Positions 1 through 5,968 of a stretch of 11,639 nucleotides of DNA are shown here, in pieces. The stretch comes from an uncultured Collinsella sp. Lineage in GTDB: Bacteria; Actinomycetota; Coriobacteriia; Coriobacteriales; Coriobacteriaceae. The DNA lies in the NCBI GenBank assembly GCA_900544235.1, contig UQUL01000054.1, forward strand, positions 1 through 11,639. Direction: 5' to 3'. A model generated the notes under the pieces. It ran no database searches. It saw only the letters and a list, made by a program, of their open reading frames with translations, and was not told the origin of the DNA. Numbering within the stretch: the stretch's first letter is position 1; each line of letters begins with the position of its first letter. The position numbers were made by a program, and so were the translations under genes.

Positions 1-60
1 CGAGGCCGAGCGCAAAATGGATTCTAAAAGACACCTTGCCAAATAGGAGCGTCAGACCAG

Positions 61-105
61 AAGTGCCCCCGCTCGTAGCTCCGAAGGAGCAGAACGGGGG
101 CACTT
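61..105 (-). terminator. Large nested hairpin downstream of the metal ATPase
   Basis: Perfect 11-bp arms (61-71 AAGTGCCCCCG and 95-105 CGGGGGCACTT) enclose a second hairpin, GCTCC-GAA-GGAGC (78-90). It lies about 60 bp past the ATPase stop codon, so it is placed to end that transcript. Neither strand has a U-tract after the stem, so it may instead be a repeat element or a processing/stability hairpin. The rest of 1-163 shows no coding region that I can support. Confidence 0.45.
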
Positions 106-163
106 CATTGGTCGAGGACGTTTTCAAAACCAAGCCCGGCCCCGGCCGGAGGGACTACGGACG

Positions 164-2116
164 CTACAGGTTCTTGACACCCATCGCGCGCATGGCGTTC
201 AGGATGGCGATGATCGCCACTCCTACGTCGCCGAACACGGCAAGCCACATGTTGGCGATGCCCAGCGCTGCCAGCACAAGGATCAGCAGCTTAACGCCCA
301 GCGCAAAGATGATGTTCTGCCAGACGATCGTCATGGTCTTGCGTGCCACGCGGATCGCGCGGGAAATGTTGGACGGCTTGTCGTCCATGAGCACGACATC
401 GGCGGCCTCGATCGCAGCGTCAGAACCCATAGCGCCCATGGCAATGCCCACATCGGCGCGCGTAAGCACGGGCGCATCGTTGATGCCGTCGCCCACAAAG
501 GCGAGCTTGCCCTTGCCACTCTCGGTTGCAAGCAGCGCCTCGACGCGCTCGACCTTATCGCCCGGCAGCAGCTGCGCGTGGAACTCGTCGAGACTGAGTT
601 GCTTGGCCACAGACGCCGCAACCTCCTCGCGGTCGCCCGTGAGCATGACGGTGCGCTTGACACCGGCGGCGTGCAGGTCGCGAATCGTTTGCTCAGCATC
701 GGCCTTGACGGTGTCTGCAATCACGATGTGGCCGGCGTACACGCCGTCAACGAGCACATGCAGAATCGTTCCGACGACCTCGCAATCGGGCGCTTTGACT
801 CCGGCCGCGGCGAGCATCTTTGCGTTGCCAACGACGACGTGCTTGCCGTCGATGGTTGCCGTCACGCCATGGCCCGCGTCGTTGGTGGAGTCGCTTACGC
901 GCTTGGGGTCGACCTCGCCCTGGTAGGCGACACGCACGGACTGCGCGATGGGGTGATCGGAGAACGACTCCGCAAAGGCTGCGACCTCGAGCAACGACTG
1001 CTCGGTATAGCCAGCCTCGGGGTGCACCGCGACCACCGAGAACGTGCCGTTGGTGAGGGTGCCCGTCTTGTCAAAGACGACGGTGTCCACAGCGGCGAGC
1101 GTCTCGAGGTAGTTAGAACCCTTGATGAGAACGCCCAGCTTGGAGGCGCCGCCGATGCCGCCAAAGAAACTGAGCGGCACGCTGATCACCAACGCGCACG
1201 GGCAGCTGACGACCAGGAAGGTCAGGCCACGCAGGATCCAGTCGGACCAGGCGCCGGTGACCAAGCCGCCGCCGAGCGCGAGTACCGCGGCAGCGCCGGT
1301 GACGGCGGGCGTGTAGACGCGGGCGAAGCGCGTGATGAAGTTCTCGGTGCGCGCCTTCTTTTCGCTGGCGTTTTCCACGAGCTCCAGGATGCGGCTGACG
1401 GTGGACTCGCCAAACGGTTTGGTGGTGCGCACGTGGATGAGCCCTGTCATGTTGATGCAGCCGCTGATGATATCGTCGCCGGACTTGGCGGGGCGGGGAA
1501 CTGACTCGCCCGTGAGTGCGGCGGTGTCGAGCTGGGTTTCGCCTTCGACGATGACGCCGTCGATGGGCACGCGCTCGCCGGGCTTGACCACAATCACGGT
1601 GCCGACGGCGATGTCATCGGGGAAGACCTGTTCGAGCGTGCCGTCGGGTTGCTCGACGTTGGCGTAGTCGGGTGCGATGTCCATCATGGCGCTGATCGAT
1701 TTACGGCTCTTGCCCACGGCGTATGCCTGGAACAGCTCGCCGACCTGGTAGAACAGCATGACGGCGGCGCCTTCGGCCATGTGCGGGTCGGTATCGGGGA
1801 AGAGCACCATGGCAAACGCGCCGATGGTCGCGACTGCCATAAGGAAACTCTCGTCGAAGGCCTTGCCGCGGCGGATGTTATTGAATGCCTTTTGCAGCAC
1901 GTCGTAGCCGGCAATCAAAAACGGTATGAGGAACAGCATAAAGCTGGCGTAGATGCCGCCCGGGGTATCGAATGCGGCGGTGAGGGTGCCGAACTCATCG
2001 AGGGCGTACACCACGGCAAAAATGCCCAGCGCTACCAGGATGCGGTTGCGCTTATGCTCAAGGGACTCTTTCTTCTTACGCTTCTTCTTTTTCTTTTTGG
2101 GATCGGCGGTGGTCAT
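164..2116 (-). CDS. zntA: P1B-type heavy-metal ATPase (Zn2+/Cd2+ exporter class) without N-terminal metal-binding domain
   Basis: This 650-residue membrane pump should use ATP to export divalent soft metals (Zn, Cd, possibly Pb/Co). Visible motifs are: actuator TGES at 202-205; the metal-binding membrane motif SCPCALVISVP with CPC at 305-307; phosphorylation site DKTGT with Asp349; the HP dipeptide of P1B ATPases at 388-389; hinge GDGINDAP at 542-549; and Lys609 plus Asp630-x-Gly632 in the last helices, the signature of the Zn/Cd (P1B-2) branch. The N-terminus has no CxxC metal-binding domain. It carries a lysine-rich stretch (residues 7-16) instead, and the missing domain appears as the separate upstream gene at 2217-2435. 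I chose the ATG at 2116 because GGGAGG lies about 9 bases before it. The open frame runs on to 2185, but that extension crosses an operator and has no ribosome binding site. The symbol marks the ZntA/CadA class, not proven orthology. Confidence 0.9.
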   Translation of the reverse strand: MTTADPKKKKKKRKKKESLEHKRNRILVALGIFAVVYALDEFGTLTAAFDTPGGIYASFMLFLIPFLIAGYDVLQKAFNNIRRGKAFDESFLMAVATIGAFAMVLFPDTDPHMAEGAAVMLFYQVGELFQAYAVGKSRKSISAMMDIAPDYANVEQPDGTLEQVFPDDIAVGTVIVVKPGERVPIDGVIVEGETQLDTAALTGESVPRPAKSGDDIISGCINMTGLIHVRTTKPFGESTVSRILELVENASEKKARTENFITRFARVYTPAVTGAAAVLALGGGLVTGAWSDWILRGLTFLVVSCPCALVISVPLSFFGGIGGASKLGVLIKGSNYLETLAAVDTVVFDKTGTLTNGTFSVVAVHPEAGYTEQSLLEVAAFAESFSDHPIAQSVRVAYQGEVDPKRVSDSTNDAGHGVTATIDGKHVVVGNAKMLAAAGVKAPDCEVVGTILHVLVDGVYAGHIVIADTVKADAEQTIRDLHAAGVKRTVMLTGDREEVAASVAKQLSLDEFHAQLLPGDKVERVEALLATESGKGKLAFVGDGINDAPVLTRADVGIAMGAMGSDAAIEAADVVLMDDKPSNISRAIRVARKTMTIVWQNIIFALGVKLLILVLAALGIANMWLAVFGDVGVAIIAILNAMRAMGVKNL

Positions 2117-2140
2117 GACTCGTATCCTCCCATTTGAATG

Positions 2141-2162
2141 AATGAACACTCGCTCATATAAT
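2141..2162 (-). promoter_or_regulatory. ArsR/SmtB-type operator before the ATPase gene
   Basis: The sequence from 2142 reads ATGAACACTCGCTCATATAA. It matches the operator arm at 2878-2901 at all but two positions over the shared part. It is an imperfect dyad built from TGAAC and GCTCAT half-sites. It lies 25 bases before the ATPase start, so the repressor probably controls the ATPase separately from the repressor gene itself. I cannot place a convincing -35/-10 pair here. Confidence 0.6.
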
Positions 2163-2172
2163 TTCGCGAGCA

Positions 2173-2195
2173 AAGGCCGCGGCAATCGCGGCCTT
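2173..2195 (-). terminator. GC-rich hairpin between the HMA gene and the ATPase
   Basis: Perfect 9-bp stem: AAGGCCGCG (2173-2181), loop GCAAT, CGCGGCCTT (2187-2195). It follows the HMA stop codon by about 20 bases. On the minus strand only TTTGC follows the stem, so termination is probably partial. An attenuator or mRNA-processing role is possible. Confidence 0.45.
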
Positions 2196-2216
2196 GCAGG
2201 TTGGCGTAAACCTGGG

Positions 2217-2435
2217 CTAGAGAATGATCTCGCAGTCCGGCTCGGCGTCGGCCGTAAACTCTACAACGCGGTTGAGCACCTCGTCGAACTCAGCATCATC
2301 AGCCTCGAGCGTCAGCTTCTGGGTCATAAAGTTGACGGACACGGATTTGACGCCCTCGAGCTTGGCCAGCTCGTCCTGAAGCTCACGCGCGCAGTTGGCG
2401 CAGTCGATCTCGTCGAGTTTAAACTGCTTTTTCAT
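2217..2435 (-). CDS. Free-standing HMA-domain metal-binding protein
   Basis: This 72-residue cytosolic protein has the ferredoxin-like HMA fold and should carry a metal ion. The metal motif IDCANCA (Cys12, Cys15) is the DCxNC form found in the N-terminal domains of Zn/Cd ATPases such as CadA and ZntA, rather than the MxCxxC of typical copper chaperones. A third cysteine sits near the end (Cys68, within EPDCEIIL) and could add a ligand. It lies between the repressor and the ATPase on the same strand. Because that ATPase lacks the domain, the protein is most likely its detached metal-binding domain or metal donor (inference). AAAGGAA lies about 8 bases before the ATG. A weak stem (GCGGC/GCCGC, 2459-2478) lies in the 63-base gap from the repressor gene. 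A CopZ-like copper role is less likely. Confidence 0.8.
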   Translation of the reverse strand: MKKQFKLDEIDCANCARELQDELAKLEGVKSVSVNFMTQKLTLEADDAEFDEVLNRVVEFTADAEPDCEIIL

Positions 2436-2498
2436 GGTGGGTTCCTTTCTCTGTATTTGCGGCTTGGGTGCAGGCCGCGCTGGTACCGTGGTTGGTCG

Positions 2499-2864
2499 CT
2501 ATTCGCAGATGTGGCTCATGCCTTGGTTGAGCATGGTGTAGACGTGGTCGTCGGCGAGCGAGTAGAGGATATTGCGCCCGTCGCGCCGGAATTTAACCAG
2601 GTGCGACTGCTTGAGTGTGCGCAGCTGGTGCGACACCGCGGACTGCGAGGTTTCGGTCGCTTCGGCGATGTCTGCCACGCAGAGCTCGCGGCCCATGAGG
2701 GCATAGAGGATCTTGATGCGCGTGGTGTCGCTGAAGACCTTGAACAGGTCGGCGAGGTCGTAGAGAAGCTCCTCGTCGGGAAGGTCCTCGGGCGAGCAGG
2801 TGGTCGGGATCGCGGGTTCGGTGGCCTCGATGTCGAGTTTCGTTTCATCAACGCGGATGCTCAT
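2499..2864 (-). CDS. ArsR/SmtB family zinc-type metal-sensing repressor
   Basis: This 121-residue winged-helix dimer should bind operator DNA when metal-free and release it when metal binds. The recognition helix region is around SQSAVSHQLRTLKQ (73-86). The C-terminus matches the SmtB/CzrA alpha-5 zinc site exactly: Asp105-x-His107, ten residues, His118-x-x-Glu121, the last residue of the protein. Cys62-x-x-Asp65, with Cys23 near the N-terminus, resembles the second (alpha-3N) site of SmtB/ZiaR/CadC. Both sites may therefore be present. It is the first gene of the metal cluster and has its own promoter and two operator copies, which implies autoregulation. AAAGGA precedes the ATG. Zn is the best-supported inducer, and Cd or Co is possible. 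Confidence 0.9.
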   Translation of the reverse strand: MSIRVDETKLDIEATEPAIPTTCSPEDLPDEELLYDLADLFKVFSDTTRIKILYALMGRELCVADIAEATETSQSAVSHQLRTLKQSHLVKFRRDGRNILYSLADDHVYTMLNQGMSHICE

Positions 2865-2877
2865 TGCAATATCCTTT

Positions 2878-2901
2878 CATATGAACATGCGCTCATATAA
2901 T
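2878..2901 (-). promoter_or_regulatory. Operator copy 1 at the repressor-gene promoter (start-proximal)
   Basis: A 24-bp imperfect dyad with core ATATGAACATGCGCTCATAT. It is the reverse complement of the copy at 2911-2934 with a single mismatch, and the two are separated by 9 bases. It lies just downstream of the predicted transcription start and about 14 bases before the start codon. The half-sites (ATATGARCR) resemble known SmtB/ZiaR-type sites. Confidence 0.75.
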
Positions 2902-2910
2902 TTACTTTCG

Positions 2911-2934
2911 ATTATATGAGTGCATGTTCATATG
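2911..2934 (-). promoter_or_regulatory. Operator copy 2, lying inside the repressor-gene promoter
   Basis: Inverted partner of the site at 2878-2901, with core ATATGAGTGCATGTTCATAT. It fills the spacer between the -35 and -10 boxes, where a bound SmtB-type repressor would block RNA polymerase. Confidence 0.75.
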
Positions 2935-2938
2935 TCAA
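2911..2938 (-). promoter_or_regulatory. Consensus sigma-70-type promoter of the metal-resistance cluster
   Basis: On the minus strand, TTGACA (2933-2938) and TATAAT (2911-2916) are both perfect consensus boxes with a 16-bp spacer. A transcript would start near 2904. The operator occupies the spacer, as expected for a strong promoter held off by a metal-released repressor. Confidence 0.8.
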
Positions 2939-3020
2939 TGACGTTCAGGTAATTCGTTGTACAAAATGATGGGGAATAGTGGACGAGATCCCGGACTGAG
3001 CGTTTTTTGATAGTCGATGC

Positions 3021-3065
3021 CAAGGTGGGTACCCTCGTGCCGTGCAAAAAATGGAGTATTCTGCA
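3021..3065 (+). repeat. Inverted repeat, left copy
   Basis: It begins with CAAGGTGGGTACCCT and includes GAGTATTC. It matches the reverse complement of 3231-3275 at 37 of 45 positions without gaps. The first 15 bases are identical. Confidence 0.8.
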
Positions 3066-3230
3066 ACTATAGGGGGTCCGCTAATTTATTGCAGGTCATA
3101 TAATGCAGTTCAAGAGTTATCTTAGGGTGTTAATCCGATGAGTTCTTCCTCAAATGTTGCCTAACGCTCTCACGCAAGAGTGATTTCGCTTCACATTTGG
3201 ATCCACTCGAGGGTGATAGACACCCGACCC

Positions 3231-3275
3231 TGCTGAATACTCGCAATTTTGCACGTCGCTAGGGTACCCACCTTG
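3231..3275 (-). repeat. Inverted repeat, right copy
   Basis: It ends with AGGGTACCCACCTTG, the exact reverse complement of 3021-3035, and continues as an imperfect partner of the left copy. It stops 10 bases before the end of the nuclease-like gene. The pair encloses 165 bp. Confidence 0.8.
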
Positions 3276-3284
3276 TTAGCCGGC

Positions 3285-4418
3285 CTAGTCTCCGGCCCCG
3301 AAGACCCTGCCCTCGGGCGCGAGGCTGCTTGTTTGGGCAAATGATGGGCTGTCGGATTCGACAGTCTGCATGTCATCGATTGCCGGAACTTCATTAATTG
3401 TCGGGTCATCCAGCGTGATGCCTTCGAGCGTTGCTTTTTCGAGGTCGATTCGTTGACGCTCTTCGGAATCCTGGCGAAGCTGCTTCTGAATTCGCTTTTT
3501 CTCTTCTATAAACCTTCTGAGCACAAACTGTCTCAGGTCCTCTTGCATGATTTGAAAGTCTTTTGGCAGACGCGAGGGGCGTACGCCCTCTTTCCGCTGG
3601 ATTGCTTCCATGACCCTAACAAAAGAGCTGGCATGCATAAAGGAATAACGGCTGACGGTGATGATTCCGTACCCCATGGACGCAAGTGCATTCTTGCGCT
3701 CCTCATCGATGGCGCGGTCTTCTTCCGCGTCATGATAAAAACCGTTGTATTCAATGTCTGTGCGAGATTTCTTTAGATACGCATCCATAAAGAACTTTTT
3801 GCGTCTCGTGAGATTCTTTGCGGCAGTGGTGACCTGCACCTCGTAATCGGTCTCAATTCCCTTAATACCAAGCCCTCCTTCGCTTTTGGGCAGCGTTAGC
3901 ATCATGACAAATGCCGTTTCCATGGGAGACCGGCATCCGTCGCGCACACATTGGATCGCCTTTCGGGCAAGGGCCAGACCGTCGCATCTGGTAATGGAAT
4001 TAAAGAACTGCTTTAACCTCTCGGTCGAGGTGAGCGCGAAACGCTCGGTATAGGAGGTGGAAGAGTCGGTTCCAAGGGAGTAAGCGCTGCACAATTCAAA
4101 GTAGTACTCCACCAGTTCGCGAAAAGGGAGATAGGTGGCGGCCTGAAGTGCGCAAAGCTCAACGCTAACAATGAAGATGCCATCTTTGAGCTCAATAAAG
4201 CGTGAGTTCGAGAATCGTTTTGACGAAACGTGGCATTGACAGTTCATTGCATAGCGCGCATTCCTGCGATCAAACACCATCACCTCGAGGGAATCATTTG
4301 CGTCGAGGGAAACATCATGTTTGGTGAGCCATTCTGCGGCTGCGTCAAGGAGCGTTCCGGTGGGACATGATCCGTAAATCGCGGCAGGGCTACAGGACTC
4401 GATGCCTTTCGCAGACAC
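3285..4418 (-). CDS. Hypothetical protein with a PD-(D/E)XK / DUF559-like nuclease core
   Basis: I recognise the overall plan of this 377-residue protein but not a named gene. The middle (about 80-170) has the VSVELCALQAATYLPFRELVEYYFELC and CRSPMETAF elements that I associate with a Coriobacteriia family of unknown function. The part around 205-256 has the DUF559/very-short-patch-repair style core: Glu167 upstream, Asp221-x-Glu223 in the strand, GFYH (226-229), then D-x-x-R-x-N-x-L (238-245) and a final beta-strand. The tail (about 300-330) is charged and likely coiled coil, followed by an acidic disordered end. The GTG start at 4418 is the first usable start after an in-frame stop at 4443. 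Its ribosome binding site is weak, so the N-terminus is uncertain. GC was about 47-52% in the two lines I counted, well below its neighbours, which suggests transfer. A defence or abortive-infection role is inference. Confidence 0.7.
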   Translation of the reverse strand: MSAKGIESCSPAAIYGSCPTGTLLDAAAEWLTKHDVSLDANDSLEVMVFDRRNARYAMNCQCHVSSKRFSNSRFIELKDGIFIVSVELCALQAATYLPFRELVEYYFELCSAYSLGTDSSTSYTERFALTSTERLKQFFNSITRCDGLALARKAIQCVRDGCRSPMETAFVMMLTLPKSEGGLGIKGIETDYEVQVTTAAKNLTRRKKFFMDAYLKKSRTDIEYNGFYHDAEEDRAIDEERKNALASMGYGIITVSRYSFMHASSFVRVMEAIQRKEGVRPSRLPKDFQIMQEDLRQFVLRRFIEEKKRIQKQLRQDSEERQRIDLEKATLEGITLDDPTINEVPAIDDMQTVESDSPSFAQTSSLAPEGRVFGAGD

Positions 4419-4740
4419 CGAATGCGCGACCTGGTAGACCGCTTATGCAGTGGTATGTGACAATACGATACTCATGATATATATATCGTGTCAGCTAATG
4501 CCGTGTTGACGGCGCTGAGTGGAAAAGCCGTTTTAGAGGTCTAACCAAATGCTGTCCAAAAGCTTGACGCAATTATGAGTTGGTATGCCCTAAATAAAAG
4601 TTTTCGCAGCTTAGCTATAGCATATAAATACTCAATTGCCGCACATTTGATAGTGATGCATCACCATCCGACAACGAATTACGTGTCGGGAATTGGCCGA
4701 AATCGTTCGCAATGAGTGTTCAGAATTTGTGATGGCAGGT
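4419..4740. other. AT-rich non-coding stretch upstream of the nuclease-like gene
   Basis: I see no gene here. One line counted at about 40% GC. It contains an alternating ATATATATAT run (about 4479-4488). It also contains a perfect 12-bp palindrome GTGATGCATCAC (4653-4664), extendable to 20 bp with one mismatched pair, and a short CCGACA/TGTCGG stem near 4668-4689. The nuclease-gene promoter should lie in this stretch, but no clear -35/-10 pair stands out. Confidence 0.55.
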
Positions 4741-4756
4741 TTATTTGTGGAACGTA

Positions 4757-4796
4757 GGGCGGCCCCGCTGCGGGGTTTCCCGCTGCGAGGCCGCCC
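4757..4796 (-). terminator. GC-rich hairpin after the exonuclease gene
   Basis: Outer arms GGGCGGCC (4757-4764) and GGCCGCCC (4789-4796). An alternative inner hairpin is CCCCG-CTG-CGGGG (4763-4775). It begins about 30 bases past the exonuclease stop codon on the minus strand. There is no clear U-tract, as is common for hairpins of GC-rich genomes, so the terminator role is likely but not certain. Confidence 0.5.
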
Positions 4797-4828
4797 GTGA
4801 TCTACGCCGGAGTTTGTCGTAGACGTTT

Positions 4829-5797
4829 CTACTTGGCAAACAGGTTCTTGAGGTTGAACTCGGCTTGGACGGTGCGGAGCATGAGGTCGGTGTCGTCGAG
4901 GCCCAGGTGCTGCTCGTTGGCGTCGGCGGCGAGGGTGCCACGGCGGCGCGCCCAGTTCTCGAGCGCGGCGGGCGCGGACTCGCGGGGGAGCGAGCGCACG
5001 TCGGCGTCCAAGCTGCGGCAGATCTGGCGCGAATCGATGACGATAATCTTGCCGGCACGACGCGCCTCGGCGTAACCGTCCAGGTGAATCTTGAACCAGC
5101 TGTCCTCGAACGCGGCGTTATGCGCCATGTACGGGTACTTCTTCATAAGCTTGAGCAGCTGCTTCTGCAATTCTTTGTTCTCGCGGAACGGCTTTTTGCC
5201 GTCGATGTCGTCCCAGGTGATGTGGTGGATATTCGACAGCGGCACGTCCTCGCCGCGATAGATGTCGGGCAGGCCGCAGTAGTGCGCCTCGGCGTCATGC
5301 GGCACGGCGTCGCTGGTGAGCTCCATGATTTCCCAGCCCACGTTGATGATGTAGCCGCGCTCGGGTGCACGGCCGGTGGTCTCGATGTCGATGCCGAGCA
5401 CTGTGCCTTGGATAGGCTTGCGGGCGTACGCCACGCCGAGCGCGTCGCGGTCGCCGCGGATCTCGCGCATGACGGACGCGGCGGTGCGCTTTTGCATCTT
5501 GCCGATGGCGGCGCAGGTGTCGGCATCGGACAGACCGCGCGAAAGCGTCGCGGGCGTCACGTTGCGTAGACGCGCCTCGCCGATCTGGTCGCACAGGTCG
5601 CGGTTGCGGTCGGCCAGGTCGCGCACGGTGGCAAAGTCGAAGCCGGGGTCGCCCTCAGCGGTAAAGTACTCGGTTTCGAGCACCTTGAGGGCCTCTTCGC
5701 CCTTCTGGCGCTCGGACTCCATGGCACCGTGATCGCCATAGATAAACATGGGGATAAACGGCTGGCGCTCGTATTCGAGTGCTTGCGAAACGTTCAT
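4829..5797 (-). CDS. DEDDh 3'-5' exonuclease family protein (DnaQ-like)
   Basis: A 322-residue protein with an exonuclease fold in its C-terminal 190 residues. The four acidic residues and the histidine of the DEDDh class are visible: Asp137 and Glu139 in GIDIETTG, Asp232 in AHNAAFED, and His297 with Asp302 in HLGLDDTD (the H-x4-D form). It should remove nucleotides from a DNA or RNA 3' end using two metal ions. The first 130 residues are mostly helical and charged and match no domain I know. The protein is longer than the DnaQ epsilon subunit (about 245 residues) and lacks an obvious polymerase-clamp motif, so a repair or RNA-processing exonuclease fits better than a replicative proofreader. 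AAGGAG sits 6 bases before the ATG. It is transcribed away from the permease gene and appears to stand alone. Confidence 0.85.
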   Translation of the reverse strand: MNVSQALEYERQPFIPMFIYGDHGAMESERQKGEEALKVLETEYFTAEGDPGFDFATVRDLADRNRDLCDQIGEARLRNVTPATLSRGLSDADTCAAIGKMQKRTAASVMREIRGDRDALGVAYARKPIQGTVLGIDIETTGRAPERGYIINVGWEIMELTSDAVPHDAEAHYCGLPDIYRGEDVPLSNIHHITWDDIDGKKPFRENKELQKQLLKLMKKYPYMAHNAAFEDSWFKIHLDGYAEARRAGKIIVIDSRQICRSLDADVRSLPRESAPAALENWARRRGTLAADANEQHLGLDDTDLMLRTVQAEFNLKNLFAK

Positions 5798-5857
5798 AGG
5801 CTGCTCCTTGGACGGGCCGCGTCGCGCGGCTCGGGGTTACTGAGTTGTGGCGAGATG

Positions 5858-5918
5858 ATAGTTTACCATGGGCAACTATTGGCACCGCGCCCGGGACAAC
5901 TACAATACCCTAGTTGAC
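5858..5918 (+). promoter_or_regulatory. Cluster of four TAGTT-type half-sites at the permease promoter
   Basis: Two dyads lie side by side. The first, at 5859-5878, has arms TAGTT and AACTA around CCATGG. The second has CAACTA (5897-5902) and TAGTTG (5911-5916). The half-sites read TAGTTTAC, TAGTTGC, TAGTTGT and TAGTTGAC in their own orientations. They touch the -35 box, overlap the -10 box and reach the start site, as expected for operators. I do not recognise the regulator. Confidence 0.45.
5879..5906 (+). promoter_or_regulatory. Promoter of the metal permease gene
   Basis: TTGGCA (5879-5884) and TACAAT (5901-5906) with a 16-bp spacer, each one base from consensus. Transcription would start near 5913 and give a leader of about 55 bases. 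That is too short for a yybP-ykoY-type manganese riboswitch, and I see none. Confidence 0.6.
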
Positions 5919-5968
5919 CGCTAGGACTTTTACAATGCTGCCGAAAGACACGAAAGGTTCCATCCGTC

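Larger units (their letters stand above)
2941..3284. other. Non-coding stretch of lower GC at the left edge of an accessory island
   Basis: No convincing gene lies here. It holds the two inverted repeats at 3021-3065 and 3231-3275 and a short hairpin GGGTG-ATAGA-CACCC (3211-3225). It also holds a 12-mer, GTAATTCGTTGT (2949-2960), whose reverse complement recurs at 4671-4682. The base composition shifts from the GC-rich genes on the left to clearly more AT. Confidence 0.6.

Noticed and set aside
578..1504. Long plus-strand open frame opposite the ATPase gene (308 codons), with others at 36-926 and 1649-2137
   Set aside because: They are antisense shadows of a clear P1B ATPase gene in GC-rich DNA; they show no recognisable motifs or ribosome binding sites.
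2071..2098. Programmed frameshift at the AAA/AAG lysine run of the ATPase gene
   Set aside because: The run is purine-rich, but no X-XXY-YYZ heptamer is in the reading frame and no alternative downstream frame looks coding.
2117..2185. N-terminal extension of the ATPase to an upstream ATG at 2185
   Set aside because: The added 23 residues would be encoded by the operator and intergenic hairpin, and only the ATG at 2116 has a ribosome binding site (GGGAGG).
2142..2900. 252-codon plus-strand open frame across the HMA and repressor genes
   Set aside because: It runs antisense to two well-supported genes and through both operator regions; its protein has no family features.
4530..4546. GTTTTAGAG-like string reminiscent of a type II CRISPR repeat
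   Set aside because: It occurs once, with no spacing pattern, no repeats and no cas gene in the window.
4865..5569. 234-codon plus-strand open frame opposite the exonuclease
   Set aside because: Antisense shadow of a gene with all DEDDh catalytic residues.
5913..5968. Possible yybP-ykoY manganese riboswitch before the permease
   Set aside because: The leader is only about 55 bases and shows none of the paired structure; the family association alone is not evidence.
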